59,011 bases of DNA from CAYORM01 sp964406375 (GTDB taxonomy: Bacteria; Pseudomonadota; Alphaproteobacteria; DSM-16000; Inquilinaceae), in NCBI GenBank assembly GCA_964406375.1, contig CAYORM010000014.1, forward strand, positions 1 through 59,011. The letters run 5' to 3'. A program made the translations under genes and the position numbers. Each line of letters starts with the position of its first letter. The first letter of the stretch is position 1. The notes under the pieces were generated by a model. That model was not told the origin of the DNA. It searched no databases and was given only the letters and a program-made list of their open reading frames with translations. Below are positions 1 to 8,621 of the stretch, piece after piece.

Positions 1-522
1 GAAGAAGGTCAGCGTCAGTCCGAACAGGATCGAGATCCGGAAACCATAGATCAGCCGCGCGACGACGTCGCGGCCCTGATCGTCGGTGCCGAGCCAGTTC
101 TCCGCCGAGGGTGGCGATGGCGCCGGCACCGTCAGATCGTAATTGATCGTGCGATAGGAGAAGGGGATCAACGGCCAGATCGCCCAGCCGCCCTCCTCGA
201 TCAGCTCCCGGACATAGGGGTCACGGTAATCGGCCTCGGTCGCGAACTCCCCGCCGAAGGTCGTCTCGGGATAGGCGTTGAAGACCGGGAAGTACAGCTC
301 GCCCCCGTACTGGACGACGAGCGGCTTGTCGTTGGCGATGAACTCCGCGAACAGCGTGACCAGGAAGAGCGCGAGGAAGAGGCGCAGCGACCACAGGCCG
401 CGCTTGTTCGCCCGGAAATTGGCGATCCGCCGCCGGTTGAGCGGCGACAATCGGAACCAGCCCGCCCCCGGCGCGCGCACGTTCCCGGGCTCACCCGCCC
501 CGGCGGCTGCCACCTCACCCAT
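1..522 (-). CDS. yejE: Peptide ABC transporter permease YejE, 3' end outside window
   Basis: Inner-membrane permease of a YejABEF-type importer for oligopeptides or microcin C-like peptides. Only the first 174 residues are present; the gene runs off the left edge. A cytoplasmic N-terminus with SPLNRRRIANFRANKRG is followed by one membrane segment and a long periplasmic loop that keeps family motifs such as FNAYPETTFGG and NWLGTDDQGRDV. The ATG at 522-520 overlaps the last codons of yejB by 8 bases, so the two are translationally coupled. Binding proteins lie upstream on the same strand; the ATPase yejF would be expected beyond position 1. Assignment is by motif and gene order. Confidence 0.93.
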   Translation of the reverse strand, partial: MGEVAAAGAGEPGNVRAPGAGWFRLSPLNRRRIANFRANKRGLWSLRLFLALFLVTLFAEFIANDKPLVVQYGGELYFPVFNAYPETTFGGEFATEADYRDPYVRELIEEGGWAIWPLIPFSYRTINYDLTVPAPSPPSAENWLGTDDQGRDVVARLIYGFRISILFGLTLTFF

Positions 523-1627
523 TGCGCGCCTCGAAGTCGATGCGGGGATCGACGATGGTGTAGGTGATGTCCTCGATCAGCTTCATCGCGAGCCCGAGCA
601 GCGTGAAGAAGTAGAGCGTTGCGAACATGACCGGGTAATCGCGGTTCACAGCCGCCTCGAATCCCAGAAGGCCGAGCCCGTCGAGCGAGAAGATCACCTC
701 GATGAAGACGGCGCCGGTGAACAGCACGCCGACGAAGGCGCCGGGGAAACCGGCGATCACGATCAGCATCGCATTGCGGAAGACGTGGCGGTAGAGGACC
801 TGCCGCTCTGACAGCCCCTTCGCCCGCGCGGTCAGCACGTACATCTTGCCGATCTCGTCGAGGAAGGAGTTCTTCGTCAGCATCGTCAGCGTCGCGAAGC
901 CGCCGATCACCATCGCGGTTACCGGCAGCACGAGATGCCAGAGATAGTCGAGGATCTGCTGCCACCAGGGCATGAAGGCCCAGCCATCCGAGACCAGCCC
1001 GCGCAGCGGGAACCAAGCGAAATACCGCCCGCCGGCGAACAGCACGATCAGCAGCATCGCGAACAGGAAGCTGGGGATCGCGTAGCCGACGACGATGGCG
1101 CCGGAGGTCCAGACGTCGAAGCGCGAGCCGTCGCGGACCGCCTTCCTGATGCCCAGCGGGATCGAGATCAGATAGGTGATCAGCGTCGTCCACAGGCCGA
1201 GCGAGATCGAGACCGGCATCTTCGACACGACGAGGTCGAAGACGCTGGCCGCCCGGAAGTAGGAGCGCCCGAAATCGAAGGTGAGGAAGTTCCCCATCAT
1301 CAGCAGGAAGCGCTCGACCGGCGGCTTGTCGAAACCGAACTGCCGCTCGATCTCGGCGATGAAGCGCGGGTCGAGCCCCTGGGCGCCGCGGTAGCGGCTG
1401 CTCTCGCCGCCGCCGCCGAGCATCGATGAATCCTGCAGCTGCGGCGCCACGTCGCCGCCACCGCCGCTGATCCGGTCGGTCGCCGACCCGCCGATCCCCT
1501 GGATCTGCGCGATCACCTGCTCGACCGGCCCGCCGGGCGCGAACTGCACCACGACGAAATTGATCACCATGATGCCGAACAGCGTCGGGATGATCAGCAG
1601 GAGACGCCGGATGATGTAGGCGAGCAT
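515..1627 (-). CDS. yejB: Peptide ABC transporter permease YejB
   Basis: Complete 370-residue inner-membrane permease, the usual length for YejB. It opens with MLAYIIRRLLLIIPTLFGIM, the standard first helix of DppB/YejB permeases, followed by the periplasmic QFAPGGPVEQ motif and the family insertion of about 80 residues before the membrane core. The EAA-type loop toward the C-terminus includes LFTGAVFIEVIFSLDGLG. It pairs with YejE to form the translocation channel. The start lies 8 bases after the stop of the upstream binding-protein gene and its stop overlaps the yejE start. A Gly/Ser-rich stretch around residues 50-75 is longer than I would expect and may be lineage-specific. Confidence 0.95.
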   Translation of the reverse strand: MLAYIIRRLLLIIPTLFGIMVINFVVVQFAPGGPVEQVIAQIQGIGGSATDRISGGGGDVAPQLQDSSMLGGGGESSRYRGAQGLDPRFIAEIERQFGFDKPPVERFLLMMGNFLTFDFGRSYFRAASVFDLVVSKMPVSISLGLWTTLITYLISIPLGIRKAVRDGSRFDVWTSGAIVVGYAIPSFLFAMLLIVLFAGGRYFAWFPLRGLVSDGWAFMPWWQQILDYLWHLVLPVTAMVIGGFATLTMLTKNSFLDEIGKMYVLTARAKGLSERQVLYRHVFRNAMLIVIAGFPGAFVGVLFTGAVFIEVIFSLDGLGLLGFEAAVNRDYPVMFATLYFFTLLGLAMKLIEDITYTIVDPRIDFEARNG

Positions 1628-1635
1628 GCCCCGGT

Positions 1636-3531
1636 TCAGCCTCGCCGGTTGCCGGGCAGAGCCGCGGTGTTGCTGTCGTCATACCACCAGGTGGATGGGA
1701 AGCCGGTACCGAAGCGCGGCTTGGTCGCCGGTCGGTCGAACATGTCCCAATAGGCCAAGCGGTAGGCGTCATTGTAGTAGGTCGGGATCGACAGCCACTG
1801 CCACAGCAGGTAGCGGTCGAGCGCCCGGGTCGAGGCCACGACCTCCTCCCAGCGCCGCGCGGCGACCACTGTCTCGACCAGCGCGTCGATCACCGGGTCC
1901 TTGATTCCGGTCATGTTCTCGTCGCCGCGCTGGTCGGCATGCTCGGACTTCCAGACGCTGCGCAGCACCGAGCCCGGCGGGTAGAACACGTTGAAGCCGG
2001 TATAGACGAGGTCGAAATCGAATTCGTCGGTCCGGTTGATGTATTGCGGCACATCGAGCAGCCGCGGCCGGGCACGAATGCCGCCACGCTGGAAATTGGC
2101 CACCAGCCCGTTGATCACCTTCTCGATCGCCGGTGAGACGAAGATGATCTCGAAATCCATCTTCAGCCCGGTGGCGGCCTCGGTCAGCACCCCGTCCACG
2201 ACCTCCCAGCCGGCGGCGGCGAAGAGCTCGTTCGCCCGGCGTAGATTGGACCGGATGTTGCCGGAGCCATCGGTGGTCGGCGGCTGCCACGGCTCCTCGA
2301 AGATCCGCGGATCGATCTGGTCACGGAAGCGCTCGAGGATCTCGCGCTCGGCCCCTTCGGGCACGCCGCGCGCCGCTAGCTCGCTGTTCGGGAAGTAGCT
2401 GTCGACGCGCTTATAGAGCCCGTAATGGATCGTCCGCTGCGCCGTCTCGAAATCGTAGAACTGCGCCAGCGCCTCGCGCACCCGCACGTCGCGGAACTGC
2501 GGGCGGCGCAGGTTGAACAGGAAACCGACGAAGCCCGCCGGCTCGTCGTCCGGGATTTCCTCGAGGATGAGCCGTCCATCCTCCACCGCCGGCAGCCCCT
2601 CGAATCCCGTCGCCCATTCCTGGCTCGAATAGACGTCGGTGTAGTCGACCGCACCGGCCTTGAAGGCCTGCATCTCCACCGTCGGGTCGCGATAATAGTC
2701 GTAGGTGATGCGATCGAAATTTCCGGTGCCGCGCATCGTCGGCAGGTCCCGGCCCCAGTAGTCCTCGACCCGCTCATAGCTGATCGACCGGCCGGCATCG
2801 ACACTGGCGATCCGGTACGGCCCGCTGCCCAGCGGCGGGTCGAGCAGTGGCTCATCAAATTCCCGCCCCTCCCACCAATGCTTGGGGAAGATCGGCCAGG
2901 TTCCGAGCACCAGTACGATCTCGCGATTGGCGATATCCGGCTTTCGGCGGATCCGCACCCGGCGCTCGTCGAGCGCCTCGATCGTGTCGACATCGACATA
3001 GAAGCGTGCCGGGAAGCGCGGCGCGCCCTTGTCGCGCAGGATCTCGTGGGTGAAGACGACATCGGCCGCCGTGATCGGCGTGCCGTCATGGAAGCGCGCC
3101 TCCTCGCGGATCGTATAGATCGCCTCCATCCAGTCGGGCGCCAGCTCGAAATGCGCGGCGGTCTCGGCGTAATAGGCGATCAGGCTCTCATCGGCCGAAT
3201 GAACCAGCAGTGAGTCATAGATCGCATCGACCCCCACCGCCGGCGTGCCGCGCACGATGTAGGAGTTCAGGCTGTCGAAGGTGCCGACGGTGGAGAGCCG
3301 CAGCGTCCCGCCCTTCGGCGCGTCGGGATTCACATAGTCCCAATGCGTCATGTCGGCGGGGTATTTCGGAGCCTCACCGAACATGGTGATGCCATGCAGC
3401 GGGCCGCCGGGCACCGGTGCGTCAGCCGCTTCCTGTGCCCAGACCCGGCCGCCGGGCACATGCCGTATGATCGGTATCCCGGCTGCGGTGGCCAGGGCCG
3501 CCTTGGTCAGGTCGCGCCGCGTGAAACGCAT
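1636..3531 (-). CDS. Extracellular solute-binding protein, family 5 (YejA-like), Tat signal
   Basis: Periplasmic peptide-binding protein of the SBP_bac_5 family, 631 residues, the normal size for YejA. The N-terminus MRFTRRDLTKAALATAAG carries a twin-arginine motif followed by a hydrophobic stretch ending near VWAQ, so export by Tat is likely. The mature part shows family landmarks: HGITMFGEAPKYPADMTHW, FHDGTPITAADVVFTHE near residues 147-163, and GSGPYRI. It is the second of two tandem binding proteins feeding YejBE and lies 8 bases before yejB. The upstream paralogue has a Sec-type signal, so the two are probably exported by different routes. Substrate cannot be read from sequence. Confidence 0.93.
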   Translation of the reverse strand: MRFTRRDLTKAALATAAGIPIIRHVPGGRVWAQEAADAPVPGGPLHGITMFGEAPKYPADMTHWDYVNPDAPKGGTLRLSTVGTFDSLNSYIVRGTPAVGVDAIYDSLLVHSADESLIAYYAETAAHFELAPDWMEAIYTIREEARFHDGTPITAADVVFTHEILRDKGAPRFPARFYVDVDTIEALDERRVRIRRKPDIANREIVLVLGTWPIFPKHWWEGREFDEPLLDPPLGSGPYRIASVDAGRSISYERVEDYWGRDLPTMRGTGNFDRITYDYYRDPTVEMQAFKAGAVDYTDVYSSQEWATGFEGLPAVEDGRLILEEIPDDEPAGFVGFLFNLRRPQFRDVRVREALAQFYDFETAQRTIHYGLYKRVDSYFPNSELAARGVPEGAEREILERFRDQIDPRIFEEPWQPPTTDGSGNIRSNLRRANELFAAAGWEVVDGVLTEAATGLKMDFEIIFVSPAIEKVINGLVANFQRGGIRARPRLLDVPQYINRTDEFDFDLVYTGFNVFYPPGSVLRSVWKSEHADQRGDENMTGIKDPVIDALVETVVAARRWEEVVASTRALDRYLLWQWLSIPTYYNDAYRLAYWDMFDRPATKPRFGTGFPSTWWYDDSNTAALPGNRRG

Positions 3532-3552
3532 TCCCTCTTACTCCCTGCTTCG

Positions 3553-5430
3553 TCAGCCGCCGGTGCCCGCCGCGACATCGCGCGCCGGGTCGATCCACCA
3601 GGTCGGCTGGAAGGCGATGCCATTGCCATAACCGAAGTCGCGCGTCGGCTGCCGCTCGGGAAAGCCGAAGCGGTTCCAGTAGGCGATCCAGACATCAGTG
3701 TTGCGCCAATGCGGGACCGCGTATCGCCCCCACAGCAGCACGCGGTCGAGCGCCCGGGTCGCGGCCTGCTTGGTCTCGAGATCCGGGGCGGCGACGATCA
3801 GCGAAATCAGCGCGTCGACCACCGGATCGGCGACGCCCATCAGATTGGCCGAGCCGGGCACGGAGGCCGCCGCCGACCCGTAATAGGAGCGCAGCTCCTG
3901 CCCCGGCGGCGGAAAGAAGGTGAAGGCGAAGGACACGACGTCGAAATTGAACGTGTCCATGCGCGCCTGGAACTGGGCCGTGTCGACGGTGCGGAGCCGC
4001 GCGTCGATGCCGATCTGGCGCAGCCGGTCCACCCAGGGCTGGGTCAGCCGCTCCATCACCATCGAGGACAGCAGGATCTCGAAGCCGAGCCGCTCGCCCG
4101 TTTCGGCGTTCACCATCCGCCCGTCCCGCTGTTCCCATCCCGCCTCTGCGAGGAGGTCGATCGCCCGTCGGATGTGTGCGCGCATCTGGCCGGAGCCGTC
4201 GGTCACCGGCAGGGTGAAGGGCTCGTCGATCACCGCATCGGGGATGCGGCCGCGGAACCGCTCCAGGATCTCCCGCTCCAGCCCTTCCGCGACGCCGGAC
4301 TGGCTGTAGCCCCGGGCGTTGAAATGGCTCGTCATCCGCTCATAGAAGCCGAAGAACAGCGTGCGCTGCACCCATTCGAAGTCATAGAGCCAGCCGAGCG
4401 CCTCGCGCACCCGGATGTCGTCGAAAGGCGGACGGCGGGTGTTGAAGAAGAAGCCCTGCAGGCCGCGCGGGCTTTCCGCCGGCAGTGTCAGCTTGACGAG
4501 CCGGCCTTCGGCGACCGCGGGGATGTCATAGCCGGTTGCCCAGAACAGCGAGGTGAACTCCTGCCGGAAGTCGGAGGCCCCGGCCTTGAACGCCTCGAAC
4601 TCGGCGTCGCGGTCGCGATAGTAGTCGTAGCGGATGCGGTCGAAGTTCCACAGGCCGCGATTCACCGGCAGATCGGCGCCCCAGTAATCCTCGACCCGCT
4701 CCCAGACCAGCGTCCGCCCCTGCTCGGCCGAAACGAGGCGATAGGGGCCGCTGCCCAACGGCAGCTCCAGCGTGCCCCGCGCGATGTCGCGGCCTTCGGC
4801 CTCCCACCAGTGCCGCGGCAGGACGGACAGACCGGCGATCTGGACCAGCGGCTTCAGCGTGCCGGTCGTCGCAAAGTCGAAGCGGACGCGATGGGTGTCG
4901 ACCGCGCTGGCCGCGACGATATCGTCATAGAAGCTGCGCAGGAACGGGTTGCCATGCGTGCGCACCGCCTCGAAGCTCCAGACCACATCCGCGGCGGTGA
5001 TCGGCGTGCCGTCATGGAACCGCGCCTCGGGGCGCAGCGTGAACTCCGCCCAGGCGGCATCATCCGGATAACGCACGCTCTCGGCCAGCAGCCCATAATA
5101 GACGCCCGTCTCGTCCTGGCTCTGGACCATCAGGCTGTCATGGAGCAGCCCGAGCGAGCGCGGCGGCTCGCCGATCGGGAGTGCGTTCAGCGTGTCGAAG
5201 GTGCCGACCGTCGACAGGGTCAGCACGCCACCCTTGGGGGCGTTCGGATCGGCATAGGCGAAATGCTCGAAATCAGCCCGATAGCCCGGCTCGCCGAACT
5301 CCGTCACCGCATGGGTGACGGTCTCGGCCGTGGCTGACGGCGAGACCGCCGTCAAGGCCGCCGCGCAGCACCAGGCGATAGCGACGGCAAGCTTGCGGGT
5401 CGGGAACGACAGGATCCTTCGGAGCATCAC
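3553..5430 (-). CDS. Extracellular solute-binding protein, family 5 (YejA-like), Sec signal
   Basis: First gene of the yej operon, 625 residues, a paralogue of the next binding protein. A 36-residue N-terminus with LAVAIAWCCAAALTAV and a cleavage-like SATAE indicates Sec export rather than Tat. Shared landmarks are FGEPGYRADFEHFAYADPNA, FHDGTPITAADVVWSFE and GSGPYRLVSAE. The stop is 21 bases before the downstream paralogue. Two tandem YejA proteins followed by YejB and YejE is an arrangement I know from other alphaproteobacteria. The start chosen is the first ATG (Met-Met-Leu); the second ATG three bases later is equally possible. It is divergent from modA across about 147 bases. Confidence 0.92.
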   Translation of the reverse strand: MMLRRILSFPTRKLAVAIAWCCAAALTAVSPSATAETVTHAVTEFGEPGYRADFEHFAYADPNAPKGGVLTLSTVGTFDTLNALPIGEPPRSLGLLHDSLMVQSQDETGVYYGLLAESVRYPDDAAWAEFTLRPEARFHDGTPITAADVVWSFEAVRTHGNPFLRSFYDDIVAASAVDTHRVRFDFATTGTLKPLVQIAGLSVLPRHWWEAEGRDIARGTLELPLGSGPYRLVSAEQGRTLVWERVEDYWGADLPVNRGLWNFDRIRYDYYRDRDAEFEAFKAGASDFRQEFTSLFWATGYDIPAVAEGRLVKLTLPAESPRGLQGFFFNTRRPPFDDIRVREALGWLYDFEWVQRTLFFGFYERMTSHFNARGYSQSGVAEGLEREILERFRGRIPDAVIDEPFTLPVTDGSGQMRAHIRRAIDLLAEAGWEQRDGRMVNAETGERLGFEILLSSMVMERLTQPWVDRLRQIGIDARLRTVDTAQFQARMDTFNFDVVSFAFTFFPPPGQELRSYYGSAAASVPGSANLMGVADPVVDALISLIVAAPDLETKQAATRALDRVLLWGRYAVPHWRNTDVWIAYWNRFGFPERQPTRDFGYGNGIAFQPTWWIDPARDVAAGTGG

Positions 5431-5550
5431 GCCTTCCGGGGCCGCGGACGGATCAAGTGTAGGTCAAACGCCGGCGATGCGCGAGGCATGCCGGGCGCTC
5501 CGCCGCTTCGGCCGTCGACCACGGTACCGGATGCGTCTATACACGAAGAT

Positions 5551-5572
5551 GCTATATCCGTTCGGATACAGG
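5551..5572 (+). promoter_or_regulatory. Dyad upstream of modA, possible molybdate-responsive operator
   Basis: A perfect 6-2-6 palindrome, TATCCG-TT-CGGATA (5555-5568), sits just before the AGGAAGG ribosome site and the modA start. It can also be read as an imperfect GCTATAT-N8-ATACAGG dyad, which loosely resembles the TATA-rich half sites of ModE boxes. A ModE-like protein is encoded at the end of the same operon. Being so close to the start codon, binding here would block initiation or early elongation. Recognised by eye; the match to a ModE consensus is weak. Confidence 0.35.
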
Positions 5573-5577
5573 AAGGC

Positions 5578-6369
5578 ATGATGCGTCTTCGCCGGCTCGC
5601 CCGTGCTGCCGTGGTCATCGGCGTGATGGCGGCCGCCGCCGCGCCGGCACAGGAGCCGGCCGGCGAGGCGCCGCTCCTGGTCTTCGCCGCCGCGAGCCTC
5701 TCGGATGCCTTCAAAGCGGTCGGCGCGGCCTGGGCGGCGGACGGACACCCGCCACCGGTCTTCTCCTTCGCCGCCTCCTCCCTCCTCGCCCGGCAGATCG
5801 CGGCCGGGGCACCCGCCGCCCTTTTCGCCTCGGCGGACGAGGCCTGGATGGATGCCCTGGCGGCCGAGGATCTCATCGTACCGCAGACGCGCACGGACCT
5901 TCTCGGCAATGCGCTGGTGCTGGTTGCGCCCGCCGATGCGGCGACGGAACCCGTCACGATCGGTCCCGGGCTCGACCTTGCGGCGCTGCTCGGCGCGGAC
6001 GGACGGCTGGCGATCGGCGATCCGGCGCATGTGCCGGCCGGCCGCTACGCGCGAGAGGCGCTGGCGCATCTCGATCTCTGGGGCGCGGTCGAGAACCGTC
6101 TCGCACCCGCCGACAATGTCCGCGCCGCGCTCGCGCTCGTGGCGCAGGGCGAGGCGCCGCTCGGCATCGTCTATGCGACGGATGCGGCGATCGACCCCGC
6201 CGTCATCGTGCTCGGCATCTTTCCCGCGGAAAGCCATCGGCCGATCACCTATCCCGTCGCCCTCCTCCGCGAGGCGGAGGGCGATGCGGCAGCGGGCGCC
6301 TTCCTCGATTTCCTGACCGGGGACGAAGCAGCCGCGATCTTCGCGCGCTACGGCTTCGTCACGGACTGA
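5578..6369 (+). CDS. modA: Molybdate ABC transporter, periplasmic binding protein ModA
   Basis: Binds molybdate or tungstate in the periplasm and delivers it to ModB. From the start at 5578 (Met-Met-Arg-Leu-Arg-Arg) there is a signal peptide ending near APAQE, then the family hallmark LLVFAAASLSDAFKAVGAAW, whose serines contribute to oxyanion binding, and FSFAASSLLARQIAAGAPA. Later motifs include AIGDPAHVPAGRYARE and GIVYATDA, both typical of ModA. The length of 263 residues is normal. An AGGAAGG ribosome site lies 2-8 bases upstream of the two adjacent ATGs (5578, 5581); spacing slightly favours the second. modB follows after 11 bases. Confidence 0.94.
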   Translation: MMRLRRLARAAVVIGVMAAAAAPAQEPAGEAPLLVFAAASLSDAFKAVGAAWAADGHPPPVFSFAASSLLARQIAAGAPAALFASADEAWMDALAAEDLIVPQTRTDLLGNALVLVAPADAATEPVTIGPGLDLAALLGADGRLAIGDPAHVPAGRYAREALAHLDLWGAVENRLAPADNVRAALALVAQGEAPLGIVYATDAAIDPAVIVLGIFPAESHRPITYPVALLREAEGDAAAGAFLDFLTGDEAAAIFARYGFVTD

Positions 6370-6380
6370 CGGGCGGGCGG

Positions 6381-7079
6381 ATGGCCGGGTGGATCGGTGA
6401 GACCGAGCGCGAGGCGCTCCTCCTCAGCCTTGAGATCGCCGCGACGGCGGTGGCGATGTCGCTGCCTTTCGCCGTTCTGGCGGCGTTGCTGCTCGGTCGC
6501 GGCCGCTTTCCGGGACGAACGCTCATCGACGGCATCGTCCATCTGCCGCTCGTCCTGCCGCCGGTGGTCGTCGGCTATCTCCTGCTCGTCACCTTCGGCC
6601 GGCGCGCCCCGCTCGGCGCCTGGTTGTGGGAGACCTTCGGGATCCAGTTGATCTTCACCTCGACCGGGGCGGCGCTGGCCGCGGCGGTGGTGACCTTCCC
6701 CTTCCAGGTCCGGGCGATCCGCCTGTCGGTCGAGGCGGTCGATCGCGGCCTTCTGGATGCGGCGCGCTCGCTCGGCGCGGGACCGGTCGATGCCTTCCTC
6801 ACCGTCACGCTGCCGCTGATGCTGCCCGGGATCATCGCGGGGGCGGTCACCGCCTTCTCGGCGGCGCTTGGCGAGTTCGGCGCGATCATCACCTTCGCCT
6901 CCAACATCCCCGGCGAGACCCGCACCCTGCCGCTGGCGATCTACACCGCGATCCAGACGCCGGGCGGCACGGAGGCCGCGGCCCGTCTCGTCGTATTGGC
7001 GATCGCGCTCGCGCTCGCCGGGCTGGTGCTCGCGGACCAAGCCGGCCGCGCGGTCCGGCGTATGCTCGGTCAACGTTGA
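6381..7079 (+). CDS. modB: Molybdate ABC transporter permease ModB
   Basis: Inner-membrane channel subunit of the molybdate importer, 232 residues with about five membrane helices. Recognisable segments are IVHLPLVLPPVVVGYLLL near residues 53-70 and the cytoplasmic EAA-type loop with AARSLGAGPVDAFLTVTLPL, which docks on ModC. The C-terminal half contains LGEFGAIITFASNIPGETRT, a signature of ModB and CysT/CysW permeases. It lies 11 bases after modA and 3 bases before modC, so modABC is one transcription unit. Start taken as the ATG giving MAGWIGETEREALLL; an unusually short N-terminus, but this is common in alphaproteobacterial ModB. Confidence 0.95.
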   Translation: MAGWIGETEREALLLSLEIAATAVAMSLPFAVLAALLLGRGRFPGRTLIDGIVHLPLVLPPVVVGYLLLVTFGRRAPLGAWLWETFGIQLIFTSTGAALAAAVVTFPFQVRAIRLSVEAVDRGLLDAARSLGAGPVDAFLTVTLPLMLPGIIAGAVTAFSAALGEFGAIITFASNIPGETRTLPLAIYTAIQTPGGTEAAARLVVLAIALALAGLVLADQAGRAVRRMLGQR

Positions 7080-7082
7080 TCG

Positions 7083-8210
7083 ATGTCGGTGACATTCGCC
7101 GCATCGGCCCGACTCGGCGCCTTCACCCTCGACGCGGCCTTCGAGACGCCGGGCGGCGTCACCGGCATCTTCGGTCCTTCGGGTTCGGGCAAGAGCACCA
7201 TCCTTGCCGCCATTGCCGGGCTGATGCGGCCCGACCGGGGGTGCATCCGGGTCAACGGCACGGCCTTCCTCGACACCGACCGCCGGATCGACCTGCCGCC
7301 CCGCGCCCGGCGCTGCGGGCTCGTCTTCCAGGACGGTCGCCTGTTTCCGCATCTGTCGGTCCGCCGGAACCTCTTCTACGGTCATCGCCGCTCGCCGCGC
7401 CGCGACCGCGTCGATCCCGAGGCGGCCATCGCCGCGATCGGCCTGGGCGGCCTGCTCGAGCGGCGGCCGCATGCGCTCTCGGGCGGCGAGCGGCAGCGTG
7501 TGGCGCTCGGCCGGGCGCTGCTCGCCGCCCCCGACCTCCTGTTGATGGACGAGCCGCTCGCCGCCCTGGACGGCCCGCGCAAGGCGGAGATCCTGCGCCA
7601 CATCGAGACGGTGCGGGCGCTGCATCGGGTGCCGATCCTCTATGTCTCGCACGCCTTCGACGAGATCGTGCGCCTTGCCGACCATCTCGTGCTGGTCGAG
7701 GGGGGACGGGTGATCGAGGCAGGACCGATCGAGGCCGTGTCGCGCCGCCCCGCGGCCGCGCGCCTGCTCGGCGCCGAGGAGGCGAGCGCCGTCGTCGCGG
7801 GCCGTGTCGCGGGCCATGACGAGACCCATGCGCTGAGCCGGATCGCCCTTCCCGGCGGGGATGTCTTCGTGCCGCGTCTGCCACGTCCGCCGGGCGAGAC
7901 GGTTCGCATCCGCATCCGCGCCCGCGATGTCGCGCTGGCGACCGGGCCGCTGCCGGGCTACACGGCGCTGAACCGGCTGCGCGGGACAATCGTCGCGCTC
8001 GACGCCACGGCGCCGGGGCGCGTCACGGCGACGATCGAGCTCGCGCCCGGCGCCGCGTTGCTCGCCGCCGTCACCGCCCTGTCGGTCGAGCGGCTCGGCC
8101 TGCGCCCGGGGCTCGCGGTCACCGCCGTCGTGAAGAGCGTGACCCTCGGGGCCGCGACCGAAGGGCCGTGGCACGGCGACGGCGACGGGTCCGGGGATGG
8201 CGGCGCATGA
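7083..8210 (+). CDS. modC: Molybdate ABC transporter ATP-binding protein ModC
   Basis: Cytoplasmic ATPase that powers ModB, 375 residues. The Walker A motif GPSGSGKST is at residues 31-39, the Q-loop at VFQDGRLFPH (81-90), the signature LSGGERQRV at 132-140 and Walker B DLLLMDEP at 151-158, followed by an H-loop in YVSHAFDE. Residues after about 230 form the regulatory region, ending in a TOBE/Mop-like oxyanion-binding domain (TALNRLRGTIVALD onward). Its stop overlaps the start of the downstream ModE-like gene in an ATGA junction, so that regulator is probably made in proportion to the transporter. Confidence 0.95.
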   Translation: MSVTFAASARLGAFTLDAAFETPGGVTGIFGPSGSGKSTILAAIAGLMRPDRGCIRVNGTAFLDTDRRIDLPPRARRCGLVFQDGRLFPHLSVRRNLFYGHRRSPRRDRVDPEAAIAAIGLGGLLERRPHALSGGERQRVALGRALLAAPDLLLMDEPLAALDGPRKAEILRHIETVRALHRVPILYVSHAFDEIVRLADHLVLVEGGRVIEAGPIEAVSRRPAAARLLGAEEASAVVAGRVAGHDETHALSRIALPGGDVFVPRLPRPPGETVRIRIRARDVALATGPLPGYTALNRLRGTIVALDATAPGRVTATIELAPGAALLAAVTALSVERLGLRPGLAVTAVVKSVTLGAATEGPWHGDGDGSGDGGA

Positions 8211-8560
8211 GACCGAGCCTCTCGCTGCGCATCGAGGTCGCCGGGCGGCGGATCGGCCCCGGCAAGATCGCCCTGCTCGAGGCTATCGACCGCGAGGGCT
8301 CGATCAGCGGCGGAGGACGGGCTCTCGGCATGTCCTACAGGCGTGCTTGGCTGCTCGTCGACGCGATCAATGCCAGCTTCGCCCAGCCCGCCGTCCTGAC
8401 CCGTCCCGGCGGGCGGCATGGCGGCGCATCGCTGACCGGCTGGGGGCGCGAGCTCATCGCCCTCTATCGCAGCACCGAACGCCGCGCGGCACGTGCCGCC
8501 GAAGCACCGCTCGCCCGGCTGGCCGCCGAAGCCCGACCGGCCCCGAGCGGCGAGGACTGA
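8207..8560 (+). CDS. ModE-type winged-helix DNA-binding protein (no molybdate-binding domains)
   Basis: A 117-residue protein matching the N-terminal DNA-binding half of ModE. LLEAIDREGSISGGGRALGM is followed by SYRRAWLLVDAIN, the recognition helix region, and then GGRHGGASLTGWGRELIALY, the wing. The two C-terminal Mop domains that sense molybdate in E. coli ModE are absent, so if it regulates modABC it must either read molybdate differently or act constitutively. Such short ModE proteins are common next to modABC. The start codon overlaps the modC stop (ATGA). The C-terminus is a basic, alanine-rich tail. Regulation of the dyad before modA is an inference. Confidence 0.85.
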   Translation: MRPSLSLRIEVAGRRIGPGKIALLEAIDREGSISGGGRALGMSYRRAWLLVDAINASFAQPAVLTRPGGRHGGASLTGWGRELIALYRSTERRAARAAEAPLARLAAEARPAPSGED

Positions 8561-8587
8561 AAAATCGCGCCCGCCGCCGATCGCGCG

Positions 8588-8615
8588 GGAAGGGTTCAGG
8601 GCCGGCAGGCGTATA
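8588..8615 (+). promoter_or_regulatory. ECF-type promoter candidate before the sigma factor gene
   Basis: GGAAGG at 8588-8593 and CGTATA at 8610-8615, 16 bases apart, resemble the GGAAC-N16/17-CGTNT pattern used by many ECF sigma factors. The predicted transcription start falls at or next to the ATG at 8622, which would make a leaderless message. That fits the absence of a convincing ribosome site in front of this gene. An autoregulated ECF promoter is the usual arrangement. Single by-eye match, so moderate to low confidence. Confidence 0.4.
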
Positions 8616-8621
8616 CAGGGC

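Noticed and set aside
3343..5337. A 664-codon open frame on the plus strand, antisense to the two yejA genes.
   Set aside because: Composition is Arg/Gly/Asp/His-rich shadow coding typical of high-GC antisense frames; the minus-strand frames match known binding proteins throughout.
6348..8174. A 608-codon minus-strand frame across modBC.
   Set aside because: Antisense shadow of modB and modC, which are complete and in normal order.
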